Assembly: GCA_044225675.1 (NCBI GenBank)
Contig: JBGAIH010000001.1
Coordinates: 186,001-250,000, forward strand
Origin: JACMQX01 sp044225675
GTDB lineage: Bacteria > Pseudomonadota > Gammaproteobacteria > Burkholderiales > Burkholderiaceae_C
Length of the DNA: 64,000 nt
Reading direction: 5' to 3'
Below the pieces are notes generated by a model. The model was not told the origin of the DNA, searched no databases, and saw only the letters and a list, made by a program, of their open reading frames with translations. How positions within the stretch are numbered: the stretch's first letter is position 1; every line of letters starts with the position of its first letter. Both the position numbers and the translations under genes were made by a program. Shown piece after piece: positions 62,008-64,000 of the stretch.

Positions 62008-62451
62008 TCAGCGCAGCACCAGCACCGGCACCGTCGAGTGCGTGAGCACGTGTTGTGTCTCGCTGCCCAGCAGGATGCGCTTGATGCCCTTGCGGCCGTG
62101 CGAGGCCATGACGATCAGGTCGCACTTGTGTTTGCGTGCGGCCGAGATGATTGTCTCCGCGACGAGATCGGAGCGGGCGATCACCCCTTTGGCCTTCAGG
62201 TCCTTGGCGGCGGCGGCATCGCGCACGGCCTCGACCATGCCCTGCGCCTTGTCGGCCCATTGCTTTTCGGTGCGGGCGATCTCGTCGGCCGACACCGTCA
62301 TGCCGCCTTCGAAGTAGCTCATCGGATAGCGCGGCACGACGTGCAGCGCGACGATTTCGGCGCCGCACAGCTCGGCCATGCCCAGGGCGGCCGTGACGGC
62401 CTTCTTCGAGAGAGTCGATCCGTCGGTGGTCACGAGAATTCTCTTGTACAT
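62008..62451 (-). CDS. Universal stress protein UspA family
   Basis: A 147-residue Usp domain: MYKRILVTTDGSTLSKKAVT, then MASHGRKGIKRILLGSETQH and VPVLVLR. The G-2x-G-9x-G(S/T) ATP-binding pattern is present. Same orientation as the neighbouring Usp gene, 36 bases apart, and divergent from the copper ATPase gene; similarity to its neighbour is low, so the pair is not a recent duplication. Confidence 0.9.
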   Translation of the reverse strand: MYKRILVTTDGSTLSKKAVTAALGMAELCGAEIVALHVVPRYPMSYFEGGMTVSADEIARTEKQWADKAQGMVEAVRDAAAAKDLKAKGVIARSDLVAETIISAARKHKCDLIVMASHGRKGIKRILLGSETQHVLTHSTVPVLVLR

Positions 62452-62509
62452 GGTGGTCTCCAGTGAGTGGTTGATGGGCTCAGGTTAGCGCCCCGACTCC
62501 CGACCGGGC

Positions 62510-62523
62510 TTGATCCATGTCAA
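62510..62523. promoter_or_regulatory. FNR/Anr-type operator
   Basis: TTGAT-CCAT-GTCAA differs by one base from the FNR consensus TTGAT-N4-ATCAA. It lies in the 106-base divergent gap, 58 bases from the Usp ATG and 35 bases before the ATPase ATG, and would couple both directions to oxygen limitation. Confidence 0.65.
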
Positions 62524-62557
62524 GCGGGCCGGGCAGGGCGGCCGTTAGCCTCAGCGC

Positions 62558-64000
62558 ATGTCCCACGCTACTCTTGCGTCCGTGCCTCTGATGTCCGCCG
62601 TGCCCTCTGAAACAGCAGGCGCCAGCCTCGACGCGCCGCAGCGCTGGGCTGCGTTCAGCGCGCCCGTGGACGAGGCCGTGCCGGGCGGCGAGCAGGAGTC
62701 GCACATCGCCATCGACGGCATGTACTGCGCGGCCTGCTCGCTCACCGTCGAGGCGGCGCTGCGCTCGGTGCCCGGCGTGCGCGACGCTGCCGTCAACGCC
62801 GCGAGCCATGTGGCGCGCGTGGTGTGGTCGCCGACGGCGACGCGGCCTTCGCAGTGGATGGGCGCGGTCGAGCGGGCCGGCTATCGCGCCGCGCCGCTCG
62901 ACGAAGGCGCCCGCTACGAGGCCGGTGTGCAGGACCGGCGCAAGCTGCTGTGGCGCGTGCTGGTGGCGGCCTTCTGCATGATGCAGGTGATGATGTACGC
63001 CACGCCGGTCTACGTGGCCGCGCCCGGCGAGATGACGGCCGAAGCCCTGGGCCTGCTGCGCTGGGCCTCGTGGGTGCTGACGCTGCCTGTCCTGCTTTTT
63101 TCCTGCAGGCCGTTCTTCGAGAGCGCCTGGCGCGACCTGCGCCATGGCGTCATCGGCATGGACGTGCCGGTGACCCTGGGCATCCTCGTGGCCTTCGCCG
63201 CGAGCACGGCCGTGACCTTCTCGTCCGGCGGCGCGCTGCATGGCGAGGTCTGGTTCGACTCGATCACGATGTTCGTCTTCTTTTTGCTGACGGGCCGGCT
63301 GCTGGAGCGGCAGCTGCGCGACCGCACGGCCGGCGCGCTGGAGGCGCTGTCGCGCCGCCTGCCGCAGACCGTGCTGCGCCGGCAGGCCGACGGCGGGTTC
63401 GACCGCGTGCCGGTGGCCGACGTGGCGCCTGGCGACGTGCTGCGCGTGCTCCCGGGCGAGTCGTTCGCGGCCGACGGCGTCCTGCTCGAAGGCGAAACCC
63501 AGGCCGACGAGGCCTTGCTCACCGGCGAGTCGCGGCCGCTGGCCCGCGCGCCCGGCATGCAGGTGCTCGCCGGCAGCCACAACCTCACGGCCACGGTGCT
63601 GATGGAGGCCCGCCAGACCGGACGCGACACGCGCTATGCCGGCATCGTGGCGCTGATGCGCGAAGCCGCATCGGCCAAGCCCGACGTGGTGCGCCTGGCC
63701 GACCGGGTCGCGCGGCCCTTTCTGATCGCGGTGCTGGCGGCGGCGGCGCTTGCTGGCGTGGCGTGGTGGTTCATCGATGCGGAGCGGGCCATCGGCGTGG
63801 CCGTCGCGGTGCTGATCGTCACCTGCCCGTGCGCGCTGTCGCTGGCCGCGCCGGCCGCGTCGCTCGCGGCCGCCGGGGCGCTTGCCAGGCGCGGCATTCT
63901 CGTGCGCGATCTGCGTGCGCTCGAGGCCTGCGCTGCGGTCGACACCCTTGTTTTCGACAAGACCGGCACGCTCACCAGCGAGCGCATCGGCGTGGGCGCG
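62558..64000 (+). CDS. ccoI: Copper-translocating P-type ATPase, CcoI/FixI-like (partial)
   Basis: The first 481 residues of a P1B-type ATPase; the gene runs past the right edge. Visible: N-terminal heavy-metal domain IDGMYCAACSLTVEAALRSV, VIGMDVPVTLGILVAFAAST, actuator loop LLTGESRPLARAPG, transmembrane metal site VLIVTCPCALSLAAPA and phosphorylation site VFDKTGTLTS. The CAAC motif and the Usp/FNR surroundings favour CcoI, which supplies copper for cbb3 oxidase, over a CopA detoxification pump. The ATG at 62558 is chosen; a later ATG at 62591 is possible. Confidence 0.85.
   Translation, partial: MSHATLASVPLMSAVPSETAGASLDAPQRWAAFSAPVDEAVPGGEQESHIAIDGMYCAACSLTVEAALRSVPGVRDAAVNAASHVARVVWSPTATRPSQWMGAVERAGYRAAPLDEGARYEAGVQDRRKLLWRVLVAAFCMMQVMMYATPVYVAAPGEMTAEALGLLRWASWVLTLPVLLFSCRPFFESAWRDLRHGVIGMDVPVTLGILVAFAASTAVTFSSGGALHGEVWFDSITMFVFFLLTGRLLERQLRDRTAGALEALSRRLPQTVLRRQADGGFDRVPVADVAPGDVLRVLPGESFAADGVLLEGETQADEALLTGESRPLARAPGMQVLAGSHNLTATVLMEARQTGRDTRYAGIVALMREAASAKPDVVRLADRVARPFLIAVLAAAALAGVAWWFIDAERAIGVAVAVLIVTCPCALSLAAPAASLAAAGALARRGILVRDLRALEACAAVDTLVFDKTGTLTSERIGVGA

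Overview
The window is high-GC DNA of a betaproteobacterium, most likely Burkholderiales near the Comamonadaceae. This rests on protein content: a Trp-rich TIGR04438-type protein, class I and class II fumarases side by side, a Bug-type solute receptor, matA/matB malonate genes, and a Tn4371-type integrative-element backbone. It has two parts: an integrated mobile element (left of about 37.34 kb, continuing beyond the left edge) and conserved chromosome (37.4-64 kb).

Element, left to right. 1-2952: MocA-like nucleotidyltransferase (partial), a 2OG-Fe(II) oxygenase, a membrane protein and XdhC, a maturation set for a molybdenum hydroxylase. 3.1-18.4 kb: backbone read mostly leftward: relaxase, small overlapping gene, TraF-type S26 peptidase, DUF2840, ribbon-helix-helix protein, ParA, iteron-like repeats, RepA, HTH, DUF2285, DUF2958, XRE regulator, DUF736, a large ParB, DUF932, a second DUF2958, and a hot-dog thioesterase. 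GC-rich non-coding palindromic repeats lie between several of these genes. 18.66-21.45 kb: an IS407-type IS3 element with a 4-bp target duplication, broken by an IS1111-type IS110 element. 21.6-33.9 kb: a lower-GC defence-like cargo. 34-37.2 kb: radC, a LexA box with a 27-residue ORF, higBA and a tyrosine recombinase. The element ends in the 3' part of a tRNA-Leu(UAA) gene whose 5' half is not here. traR/traG/trb transfer genes are not visible and would lie to the left if present.

The most interesting region is the cargo. One operon encodes a ubiquitin-like protein ending in GG-SS, a small E2-like protein without any cysteine, a JAMM peptidase and an E1-like ThiF protein, each start overlapping the previous stop; 71 bases later comes a UvrD-type helicase with a four-cysteine PD-(D/E)XK nuclease domain. 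A divergent WYL regulator faces a near-consensus promoter that contains a palindrome. Upstream is a two-gene unit: a thymidine-phosphorylase-like protein with altered catalytic motifs, and a 1241-residue zinc ribbon / protein kinase / P-loop ATPase protein with an unrecognised C-terminal domain. A cytosine-5 methyltransferase with no visible partner nuclease follows.

Chromosomal part: MFS transporter, murI, fumA/fumC, YqhA-like protein, acetyl-CoA synthetase, cytochrome c, ilvD with a divergent LysR gene, lgt, a secreted metallopeptidase-like protein, a malonate operon (GntR, malonyl-CoA decarboxylase, Bug receptor, enoyl-CoA hydratase, malonyl-CoA synthetase), hipBA, a class V aminotransferase, two universal stress proteins, and the start of a CcoI-type copper P-type ATPase behind a near-consensus FNR box. 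No intact tRNA, no rRNA and no CRISPR array were seen.
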